DNA from: Microcaldota archaeon
Lineage (GTDB): Archaea; Micrarchaeota; Micrarchaeia; Anstonellales; Bilamarchaeaceae
Reading direction: 5' to 3'
DNA length: 14,762 nucleotides
Assembly: GCA_013425425.1 (NCBI GenBank)
Contig: JACCLJ010000010.1
Span: 1-14,762 of the forward strand
Below the pieces are notes generated by a model. The model was not told where the DNA came from. It worked only from the letters and a program-made list of their open reading frames with translations, and ran no database searches. The position numbers were made by a program, and so were the translations under genes. Below are positions 6,697-12,759 of the stretch, in pieces (position 1 is the first letter of the stretch; the number at the start of each line of letters is the position of its first letter).

Positions 6697-8028
6697 ATGG
6701 CGAAATACTTCGGAACGAACGGAGTAAGGGGAAAATTCGACGAATTCACTCCGGAACTTGCACTTACGCTGGCGCGCGCGACGGGCGCCTACCTGAAAAG
6801 GGGAAAGATAATCGTTGCGCGGGACGGAAGGCTCACTAGCGAGACGCTCAGGAATGCGATTGTCGCCGGATTGATGGGCGTGGGGTGCGAAGTTATCGAT
6901 ATAGGCATAGCTCCGTCTCCGGTTGCCGAATTCCTGATAAGGAAGCACGATGCAAATGGCGCGATAATGATAACCGCATCGCACAACCCGCCCGAGTGGA
7001 ACGGGATGAAGGTGGTGGATGGGAAGGGCATTTCCGTTTCAAGGGAGCGCGGGGAGGAGATTGAGAAACTGATTGGGAAAACCGAGGCTGCGCCCTGGGA
7101 TAAGGTCGGCGGCTTCTGCAGGTGCGGGGATTTCATAAGGGAATATCTGGACGCGGTCAAGAAGGAAGTGAAGGCCGGAAAAATAGCGAAACGGAAACCA
7201 AAACTCGTCCTTGACTGCGGGAATGGTACTGCATCGGTAATCGCGCCTGAACTTTTCCGCGAGCTTGGATGCGAAATCGTGCTCATGAACCAGGAGATTG
7301 ACGGAAGGTTCCCGGGCAGGCCTTCCGAGCCGACAAGGGAGAATGTGAAGGAGCTGATTGCGAAAGTTCCGAAAGAAAAGGCAGACGTGGGAATCGCATG
7401 GGACGGGGATTGCGACCGCGTTGTTCTTGTTGATGAAAAAGGCGAATACGTAATAGGCGACAGGGTGTTCGCGTTATGCGCACTGCTGAGGCTCAGGGAG
7501 AAGAAGGGCGACATCGTGACCACGGTTGCGACGAGCAAGGCGATAGAGGACATTGCGAAAAAATTCGGGGTCAGGGTGCGCTATACGAAGATAGGCGCTC
7601 CCTATCTGAGCGAGGAGATGGCAAAGGGCGGCGCGGCGATCGGCGGCGAGGAGGTGGGTGGGATAATCCTTCCGGAAATATCGCTTGCCAAGGACGGATT
7701 TTCAAGCATAGCGAAGATTGTCGAGGCGCTTTCCGAGAAAAAGCTAAGCGAGTGGATGCGCGAGGTGCCTGCCTATGCGAATGTAAAGGAGAGGATTCCG
7801 GCGGATGAGAAAAGGAAAGGGGAAATAGTCGGAAGGATGAAGAAATACGCGAAGGAAAACAAGCTTGCCATAATCGACATAGACGGCATAAGGATAAACC
7901 TTGAAGATGGATGGATTATAGTGAGGGCGTCCGGAACCGAGAACTACGTAAGGATATTCGCTGAAGCGAAAACTGAGAGTAAGGCTAAGGAGTATCTGGA
8001 AAAATACAGGAAAATAGCGCTCGGCTGA
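6697..8028 (+). CDS. glmM: Phosphoglucosamine mutase / phosphohexomutase (GlmM type)
   Basis: This 443-residue enzyme of the alpha-D-phosphohexomutase family interconverts glucosamine-6-phosphate and glucosamine-1-phosphate (or the mannose/glucose equivalents). It supplies UDP-GlcNAc for glycans and surface glycosylation. All four active-site loops are present: YFGTNGVRG at the N-terminus (4-12), the phosphoserine loop TASHNPPEWNG with Ser95, the Mg-binding loop DGDCDR (236-241), and the sugar loop GEEVGG (317-322). The C-terminal phosphate-binding loop RASGTENYVRI (410-420) completes the set. Length is typical of archaeal GlmM. Phosphomannomutase activity cannot be excluded by sequence. The ATG at 6697 is fixed by an in-frame TGA just upstream. 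Its TGA abuts the stop of a convergent lipoprotein gene. Two hairpins in the upstream gap suggest regulated expression. Confidence 0.93.
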   Translation: MAKYFGTNGVRGKFDEFTPELALTLARATGAYLKRGKIIVARDGRLTSETLRNAIVAGLMGVGCEVIDIGIAPSPVAEFLIRKHDANGAIMITASHNPPEWNGMKVVDGKGISVSRERGEEIEKLIGKTEAAPWDKVGGFCRCGDFIREYLDAVKKEVKAGKIAKRKPKLVLDCGNGTASVIAPELFRELGCEIVLMNQEIDGRFPGRPSEPTRENVKELIAKVPKEKADVGIAWDGDCDRVVLVDEKGEYVIGDRVFALCALLRLREKKGDIVTTVATSKAIEDIAKKFGVRVRYTKIGAPYLSEEMAKGGAAIGGEEVGGIILPEISLAKDGFSSIAKIVEALSEKKLSEWMREVPAYANVKERIPADEKRKGEIVGRMKKYAKENKLAIIDIDGIRINLEDGWIIVRASGTENYVRIFAEAKTESKAKEYLEKYRKIALG

Positions 8029-8958
8029 TTACTTCTTTTCTACGGTTATGCAATCATACGTTTCGCTGTCTTCATCCGGTTTTAAGCAGCCGGTTTTTTC
8101 ATTGTCTATTTCTGTTTCGGATTCTGAGAATTTTATTTCCGTTTTGCTTCCGCCTATCGTAAGCAGCACGGAATCGCCCTGTTCCTCAAATGAAACCTTG
8201 CCCGGCATGTCCTCTTCCGCGTAGAATGTTTTGCCTGCGAAAATTTCTCCAAGCTTCGCGGCGATCAGGTATGGCTCGCCCTTCTTCGCTTCGCCTGCTA
8301 TCAGCACGATTTCGCCGTGCATGGCCAGCACAGCGCCGTTGTCGAATGCCTTCTTGAGGTCGAATGGGCTGAGCTCTCCGGTCTCGAGGTCGACGATGCT
8401 CATTGAAACCAGGCCGGTTGTAAGATTTTTGGTGAGCACAAAGAGCTGCTTTTCCGAGTTTACGGATGCTATGTTTATTTCATCCTCGGAATTGGAAATG
8501 CTTGTTACTTCGCTCCCGAAGGTTATGTATTCACCTTCGAAGGCGACCGTAAGCTCCTTTTTTAAGTCGGCGAAGACGGCATTCTGCTCCTCGCCATATG
8601 CGCCGCGGTGTATAACCGCCACCTTCGCGGAGGTGACCATTACCGTTCTTTTATCTCCGCATATGAGCAGCTGCATCGCACCCGAAAAATGCAAGGGGCT
8701 GAGGTCAAATGAAAATTTCTTGCCGTCATTGAATTTGTATTCTATTTTTGCATTGCCCGCATCTGCAATGCACGTTCCATCCTTGAATTTTGAAGCGAGT
8801 ACGTTTTTGTTTTTTCCAACGACATCCGATTCCACCATTATGTCCTGTTTTTTTTGCAGCTGCGTCTTTGGTCTCTTTGACGTTCCGCAGGCGGCAAGCG
8901 TAGCTATCACGCTTGAATAAACGAGAATTTTTCTGCATAATGTTTTCATATCGCCCAT
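8029..8958 (-). CDS. Secreted lipoprotein, two-cysteine family, long member
   Basis: This 309-residue protein has a signal peptide ending LATLAAC-like (ATLAAC, Cys24), so the mature form is predicted to be lipid-anchored on the cell surface. After a basic and polar linker (25-50), residues 52-110 form a module with KFKDGTCIADAG (Cys63) and LLICGDKRTVMV (Cys100). This module is shared with the lipoprotein at 12099-12695. The rest (about 115-280) reads as repeated short beta-strands such as QLFVLTKN and VSMSIVDLETGELSPF, suggestive of a beta-propeller. A second cysteine pair (291, 303) lies near the acidic C-terminus. The start at 8958 is favoured by a TATA element 34 bases upstream; Met4 (8949) is also possible and would begin a tidier signal peptide. 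Function is unknown. Confidence 0.8.
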   Translation of the reverse strand: MGDMKTLCRKILVYSSVIATLAACGTSKRPKTQLQKKQDIMVESDVVGKNKNVLASKFKDGTCIADAGNAKIEYKFNDGKKFSFDLSPLHFSGAMQLLICGDKRTVMVTSAKVAVIHRGAYGEEQNAVFADLKKELTVAFEGEYITFGSEVTSISNSEDEINIASVNSEKQLFVLTKNLTTGLVSMSIVDLETGELSPFDLKKAFDNGAVLAMHGEIVLIAGEAKKGEPYLIAAKLGEIFAGKTFYAEEDMPGKVSFEEQGDSVLLTIGGSKTEIKFSESETEIDNEKTGCLKPDEDSETYDCITVEKK

Positions 8959-8986
8959 TTCCGTCTGCGCCTCAACTGTGGTAGGT

Positions 8987-8997
8987 GGTATAATAAC
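8987..8997 (-). promoter_or_regulatory. TATA box of the long lipoprotein gene
   Basis: Read on the minus strand, GTTATTATACC is centred about 34 bases from the ATG at 8958. That predicts a transcript with a leader of roughly 8 bases. The paralogous lipoprotein gene has the same spacing. Confidence 0.4.
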
Positions 8998-9034
8998 AAG
9001 AAAGCATTAAAAAGCCATCGTTCAACACAAATAG

Positions 9035-9042
9035 TTTAAAAA
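9035..9042 (+). promoter_or_regulatory. TATA box of the ferredoxin / geranylgeranyl reductase operon
   Basis: TTTAAAAA is centred near 9038, placing transcription start around 9064. The short leader would contain GGTGGTGA (9063-9070), a good ribosome binding site six bases before the ATG at 9077. Confidence 0.45.
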
Positions 9043-9076
9043 CTCTTTCTGCTATATTTCTTGGTGGTGATTATCT

Positions 9077-9421
9077 ATGGGAGAAGCATTTGCACCAGGA
9101 AAGCAGAAAACTGAAGTGGCTCTGGATATCCATCTCGGCAGCAAGGTTTATACCGCTAAGTATGAGAGCATCCCGGAAGCCAAGGAAATAAAGGTACCCC
9201 ACACGAAAAATGTGGATAAGATAAACGACTTTTTTGCAAAGCTTGCAAGGGAGTACGGCGCAACCATCTACAAGGAAGACGGAACGAAGGTCGAATCCCC
9301 GAGCGACAAGATGCTTGCGAAGGCAGGCAAGGCGCTTCTCAACAAGGCGCTGACGCAACACGCCGCCGAGGATATCATCGAAACGCAGAAGAAGATTTTT
9401 GCAATACCAAAAAAAATGTGA
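9077..9421 (+). CDS. Unknown 114-residue soluble protein
   Basis: I do not recognise this protein. Residues 12-42 look like beta-strands (KTEVALDIHLGSKVYTAKYE), followed by a helix with NVDKINDFFAKLAREYGATIY (45-65). A lysine-rich C-terminal half (70-114) contains likely helices. It has no signal peptide, membrane segment or cysteine, and the mixed charge suggests a small cytosolic protein. The start is well supported by GGTGGTGA six bases upstream. It opens a four-gene operon: the next start lies 11 bases after its TGA, followed by the ferredoxin and the lipid reductase. Cotranscription is likely, but a shared function is only a guess. Confidence 0.8.
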   Translation: MGEAFAPGKQKTEVALDIHLGSKVYTAKYESIPEAKEIKVPHTKNVDKINDFFAKLAREYGATIYKEDGTKVESPSDKMLAKAGKALLNKALTQHAAEDIIETQKKIFAIPKKM

Positions 9422-9432
9422 ATGGTGCGGAC

Positions 9433-9942
9433 GTGGCGAAGGCACTTATAATCCTGAACCAGCGTGGGTTCCACGAGGACGAGGTTAACGTGCCGAAAAA
9501 AGCCATGGAACGCCTCGGGCACAGCGTGAAACTGGCTTCCATAACGCGCAATTCCGCTTTCAGCAGGAATGGAACCGAGTTCAGGCCGGATTTTGCGCTC
9601 TACGAGCTCGACGCGGCTTATTTTGACGTAGTGCTGGTGGTCGGCGAGGGCACACGGGAGCTTGCATCGAAAAAAGAAGCGATTCTTTTCGTAAGAAATG
9701 CCGCGCTCAGGGGAAAGATAATCGGGGGGCTTACCGGCGGCCCGCTGGTACTTGCCGCGGCCGGAGTTCTCGGGGGCAAGAGGGCGACCGTGCTTCCGGA
9801 CAAGGACTGCATACGCGAGCTCTGCCAGTGCAACGCAAGATATTCCGCAGAGCACGTCGTTTCCGACGGCAACGTTGTGACGGCCGATGATCCTGAGAGC
9901 TCAGAGGAGTTCATCAGGGAAATAATTAAAATCCTTGGCTGA
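9433..9942 (+). CDS. DJ-1/PfpI-like protein lacking the usual catalytic cysteine
   Basis: This protein of 169 residues has the DJ-1/PfpI flavodoxin-like fold. The family's GFxxxE region appears as RGFHEDEV (11-18). The central strand FDVVLVVGEG (64-73) is followed by the nucleophile elbow region IIGGLTGGPLVLAAAGVLGGKRATV (within 96-120). In proteases, glyoxalases and deglycases of the family the elbow reads ICHGP or similar, whereas here it is LTGGP, with Thr101 replacing the cysteine and Gly replacing the following residue. Cysteines 126, 131 and 133 are elsewhere, in CIRELCQC. It is therefore probably not a standard cysteine hydrolase. The GTG at 9433 is preferred because it gives MAKALIILN and has GGTG upstream; the GTG at 9418 would overlap the previous stop. 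It is second in the lipid-reductase operon. Confidence 0.87.
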   Translation: MAKALIILNQRGFHEDEVNVPKKAMERLGHSVKLASITRNSAFSRNGTEFRPDFALYELDAAYFDVVLVVGEGTRELASKKEAILFVRNAALRGKIIGGLTGGPLVLAAAGVLGGKRATVLPDKDCIRELCQCNARYSAEHVVSDGNVVTADDPESSEEFIREIIKILG

Positions 9943-9970
9943 GATTGCTGAGAGCAGGAGCTGATTTTCA

Positions 9971-10171
9971 ATGATTACCATAAGGCATGAAGGGTGCATA
10001 CTGTGCGCCGGATGCGCATCGGTATGCCCGACCGGGGCTTTGGAGCTTGTCGGGAACAAAATCGAGTATTATCCGGAGAAATGCATAAGCTGCGGGACAT
10101 GCGTCAAAGTATGCCCTGCTGCCGTGATAACCCTTAGGAAAGAGGGGAAGGAAACGGGTGCTAAAAAATGA
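9971..10171 (+). CDS. 2[4Fe-4S] ferredoxin
   Basis: This 66-residue electron carrier has two complete CxxCxxCxxxCP clusters: Cys9, 12, 15, 19 and Cys38, 41, 44, 48. The spacing is classical for bacterial-type ferredoxins. There is no insertion between the motifs, and the tail is short, basic and lysine-rich. A GGAG lies ten bases before the ATG. Its last four bases (ATGA) overlap the start of the geranylgeranyl reductase, which strongly suggests translational coupling and a dedicated partnership. In Methanosarcina acetivorans a ferredoxin encoded beside geranylgeranyl reductase is known to support full reduction of archaeal lipid chains. I infer the same role here. Confidence 0.95.
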   Translation: MITIRHEGCILCAGCASVCPTGALELVGNKIEYYPEKCISCGTCVKVCPAAVITLRKEGKETGAKK

Positions 10172-11388
10172 AGCATGATTACGATGTCATAGTCATCGGC
10201 GGCGGGCCTGCGGGCTCGAGCTTCGCAAGGATCGCAGCCGGCAATGGCATGGATGTTCTTGTCATCGATAAACGGAAGGAGATAGGCGTGCCGGTAAGGT
10301 GCGGCGAGGGGCTCGGCGCGAGGGAAGTCCTTGCGCAGGGGATAGAAGTCCCGAAAAGGGCGATTTCGACCGATATTCACGGTGCGAAGGTCATTGCGCC
10401 GAACGGGAAGGAGATCGTCTGGAAGGAGAAGGGGCTTACCACGGGCTGGGTGCTTGAGAGGAAGATATTCGACAAGTGGCTCTGCGAGCTTGCCATCGAA
10501 AAGGGAGCGGAAGTGCGAACGTATACGCGGGCGCTCGATCTCGTGAAGGAGAACGGGAAGATTGCAGGCGTGAAAATCGCGCAATGGGGAAAGGATGCGC
10601 ACGACATACACGCTCCGCTGGTCATTTCTGCGGAAGGGATGGAGGCGCGCATTGCGAAGAAGGCCGGCTTCGATACCGTTCACAGATTATATGATGTCGA
10701 TACCTGTTACCAGTATGAGATGAAAACGTACGACCACGAGAACCTGATTGAGCTTTATTTCGGGAACAAGATTGCGCCACGTGGATATGTCTGGATTTTC
10801 CCCAAATCGGATAAAAGGGCGAACGTCGGCATAGGCATAGGCGGGAACCTTGTGAATGGGGACAAGAACGGCATTCCTGGAGCGGACCCGAAGAAACTGC
10901 TTGACGAATTCATCGCAAACCATCCGCAGCTGAAGGATGCGAGCACCCTTGACGATTTCGGCGGGGTGATAAGCGTCGGCGCGCCGCTTGACGAGTTCGT
11001 GAAGGACAATTTCATGGTCATAGGAACTGCGGCGAAGCAGGTCGATCCGATTCACGGCGGAGGCATTGCGCTTGCGATGGAATGCGGGGTGCTTGCGGCG
11101 GATGTCGTGCTGAAGGCGAAAAGCAAAGGGTACACGAAGCAGTCGCTCATGGAATACGAGAAAACCTGGAAGGAGACTGCCGGTAAAAAGGTTGCGAAAA
11201 GGCTTCTGCTCAGGAAAGTGGTTGAGAAGTTTAGCGATGACGACCTAGACTACATTTTCAACACGATAACCCAGAATGATTTGAATGAAGTGATGGCGGG
11301 CAATTTCGCAAAGCCCGTCGCAAAGGTAGTTGCGGGAAGGCCGCAGCTGCTGAAGGTATTGAGTGCGCTCCTGCCGGGCGGAAGATAG
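10168..11388 (+). CDS. Geranylgeranyl reductase (digeranylgeranylglycerophospholipid reductase)
   Basis: This 406-residue FAD enzyme saturates the double bonds of geranylgeranyl chains in archaeal ether lipids, acting on lipids at the membrane face. The N-terminal Rossmann motif is VIVIGGGPAGSSFAR (7-21), with the FAD ribose acid at VIDK (32-35). The family's PxxxxCGEGL is PVRCGEGL (42-49, Cys45). The substrate-cavity motif YxWxFP...GxG is YVWIFPKSDKRANVGIG (207-223). The third FAD motif is GTAAKQVDPIHGGGI (286-300). The C-terminal helices (about 320-400) are basic. Length is normal. It ends the operon begun by the 114-residue protein, overlaps the ferredoxin gene by four bases, and has a GGGTG site seven bases upstream. 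Its TAG lies one base from the stop of a convergent gene. Assignment is firm; the exact lipid substrate is inferred from the family. Confidence 0.95.
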   Translation: MKHDYDVIVIGGGPAGSSFARIAAGNGMDVLVIDKRKEIGVPVRCGEGLGAREVLAQGIEVPKRAISTDIHGAKVIAPNGKEIVWKEKGLTTGWVLERKIFDKWLCELAIEKGAEVRTYTRALDLVKENGKIAGVKIAQWGKDAHDIHAPLVISAEGMEARIAKKAGFDTVHRLYDVDTCYQYEMKTYDHENLIELYFGNKIAPRGYVWIFPKSDKRANVGIGIGGNLVNGDKNGIPGADPKKLLDEFIANHPQLKDASTLDDFGGVISVGAPLDEFVKDNFMVIGTAAKQVDPIHGGGIALAMECGVLAADVVLKAKSKGYTKQSLMEYEKTWKETAGKKVAKRLLLRKVVEKFSDDDLDYIFNTITQNDLNEVMAGNFAKPVAKVVAGRPQLLKVLSALLPGGR

Positions 11389-11389
11389 T

Positions 11390-12076
11390 TCATTCCATTT
11401 CGAGTTTGCTTACCTTCAGGGCCTTTGGATAGCTGAATATGATGCTGTCTTTTTTCTCGTTGTACGTAACTACGACGGGCAACTTGTTTTTCTCCACCGT
11501 AGTCGCGTTGTGCGTCATTCCAGCGTTTTTCGAGAAAAAGTTGGAGAAGGCGAGGTACAACTGCGCGTCCTCGACTTTTATGGAGGTGTCTGAGTAGGTG
11601 GTGCTGCCATCCGGATATATTTTCGGAGTATTCGACTGCATTATCGCGGCCATGAACTCTTTCTTGAATTCCGATTTCTCCCTGATTTTCTTGCCGGCAA
11701 CCGTCTTTTCGGGGCCGAGCAGGTATTCCTTTATGGTTTTTTCAATCACGTCCGTGTTCACCGTTCCCGTGCCTTTCCCCTTCAGGTTTATCAAATCGTC
11801 TCCGGTGTAATAACCGAGCGGGGATTCAGGATTTTCCTCGAGGAATTGGTCCACAGCCGCCCACATCGCATCGGATTCGTCCTCGCCTGCAGTGCGCGCC
11901 TCCTTGCGCGCATCCGCTATCATCTGGTTAAGCTTGGTAGCATCCGTTTTCAGCTGCGGCTTGATGTCGTTCAGGAATGCGCCGACTGCCATATCGTACT
12001 TTTCTTCTATCGTCTTTTCTCCCAAACGGGGAATCACGACCTCAGCTTCCTCCTTTTTAACAACCTGTTTTCCCAT
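11390..12076 (-). CDS. Unknown 228-residue soluble protein
   Basis: I do not recognise this protein. From Met at 12076 it starts MGKQVVKKEEAEVVIP, with no signal peptide or membrane segment. Residues 20-80 are predicted helical and charged (KTIEEKYDMAVGAFLNDI, KLNQMIADARKEARTAG). The middle has DVIEKTIKEYLLG. The C-terminal part (about 160-228) looks more like beta-strands (LPVVVTYNEKKDSIIFSYP). It contains no cysteine or known catalytic motif. The frame stays open to 12124, but 12076 is preferred: a TATA box lies 26 bases upstream and AGGGGTGG is a plausible ribosome site, while a start at 12124 would overlap the upstream lipoprotein gene. It is 22 bases downstream of that lipoprotein gene, so partial cotranscription is likely. 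It is convergent with the lipid reductase. Confidence 0.78.
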   Translation of the reverse strand: MGKQVVKKEEAEVVIPRLGEKTIEEKYDMAVGAFLNDIKPQLKTDATKLNQMIADARKEARTAGEDESDAMWAAVDQFLEENPESPLGYYTGDDLINLKGKGTGTVNTDVIEKTIKEYLLGPEKTVAGKKIREKSEFKKEFMAAIMQSNTPKIYPDGSTTYSDTSIKVEDAQLYLAFSNFFSKNAGMTHNATTVEKNKLPVVVTYNEKKDSIIFSYPKALKVSKLEME

Positions 12077-12096
12077 GACCAAACCACCCCTATGAA

Positions 12097-12106
12097 TATT
12101 ATAAAT
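12097..12106 (-). promoter_or_regulatory. TATA box of the unknown 228-residue protein gene
   Basis: The minus-strand sequence ATTTATAATA is centred about 26 bases from the ATG at 12076. It overlaps the last codons and the stop of the upstream lipoprotein gene, so this gene may have its own leaderless promoter inside its neighbour's 3' end. Confidence 0.5.
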
Positions 12107-12695
12107 TATTTGTTTGCACTGCATCCTCCCTTTCCGTGGTACGGGTATTCGTTTTAGGGTTCCTCATGTCTATCTGCCACACCTGTTTCTTCGTGACGAG
12201 TACCAGCGTCGAGTCCATAATGAATGCGGATTCCACGCCTTCCTCCCGTATCTTGCTGATTTTGTAGTAGTAAGAATTTGAAGCCGTGAACACGCCGTCT
12301 ATGCTGCCGAGCATGTTGAAACTGGCGTCCAGCTGCTCCTGGCCCACCGCAACCAGGATATATTTTTCTCCTATGGCTACCGTAAATTCGGAAGAGCAGA
12401 GGAGGTCTTCCGGTTTAAGCTCGATGCCCAAAACATCCGTATCCAGCCCTACTCTCTTCAAACCGCGGGAAGTCGCATAAGTCAATTCCATTTTGCCCGC
12501 ATCGAGGCTGCACTCCCCGCCCTTCCACTTCGCCTTCAGGATCGTATTCCCGGTCTTTTCCGCGGCTTCTGCCTTTGCCGCTTTAATCGGTTCAACCATG
12601 GGCGGTTTAGACGGAGGGGGTATCGTTTTTGAAGAGCATGCACTCAGCGAAACAGCCGTAATAAGCGCGTATGCTAATTGTTTTCCCCTTCCCAT
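12099..12695 (-). CDS. Secreted lipoprotein, two-cysteine family, short member
   Basis: This 198-residue protein has a signal peptide with a lipobox ending VSLSAC (Cys20) and a Pro/Lys/Ala-rich linker (21-50), so it should be anchored on the outer face of the membrane. Residues 50-110 match the lipoprotein at 8029-8958: K-aromatic-K-x-G-x-C-x-x-DAG (Cys62) and, 38 residues later, LLC (Cys100), with similar strands around them. The remainder (about 110-180) reads as beta-strands (KYILVAVGQE, SYYYKISKI, STLVLVTKKQVWQIDM), like part of a propeller, but is much shorter than in the paralogue. The hydrophilic tail is rich in Thr, Arg and Asn. A TATA element lies about 34 bases upstream of the ATG. 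It precedes the unknown 228-residue gene. Function is unknown. Confidence 0.82.
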   Translation of the reverse strand: MGRGKQLAYALITAVSLSACSSKTIPPPSKPPMVEPIKAAKAEAAEKTGNTILKAKWKGGECSLDAGKMELTYATSRGLKRVGLDTDVLGIELKPEDLLCSSEFTVAIGEKYILVAVGQEQLDASFNMLGSIDGVFTASNSYYYKISKIREEGVESAFIMDSTLVLVTKKQVWQIDMRNPKTNTRTTEREDAVQTNNL

Positions 12696-12698
12696 TTA

Positions 12699-12759
12699 AA
12701 CCACTAAAGCATATTTACTAAAACATTTTATAAATATATGTAATATGTAATTAGTGGTT
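12699..12759. repeat. Inverted repeat framing the short lipoprotein promoter
   Basis: AACCACTAA (12699-12707) and TTAGTGGTT (12751-12759) are perfect 9-base arms separated by a 43-base, almost pure A/T spacer. The left arm is just upstream of the lipoprotein ATG, and the right arm overlaps the dihydroorotase stop codon. The lipoprotein's TATA box is in the spacer. Confidence 0.5.
12725..12734 (-). promoter_or_regulatory. TATA box of the short lipoprotein gene
   Basis: TTTATAAAAT on the minus strand is close to the archaeal TATA consensus. Its centre lies about 34 bases from the ATG at 12695, predicting a short leader of about 9 bases with transcription starting inside the left arm of the flanking inverted repeat. 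Confidence 0.5.

Noticed and set aside
6789..7553. Long open frame (254 codons) on the minus strand inside glmM
   Set aside because: It is a serine/proline-rich shadow of a well-conserved enzyme gene, without a promoter or ribosome site of its own.
8231..8920. Plus-strand frame of 229 codons opposite the long lipoprotein gene
   Set aside because: The lipoprotein on the other strand has a signal peptide, cysteine module and paralogue; this frame is a compositional by-product.
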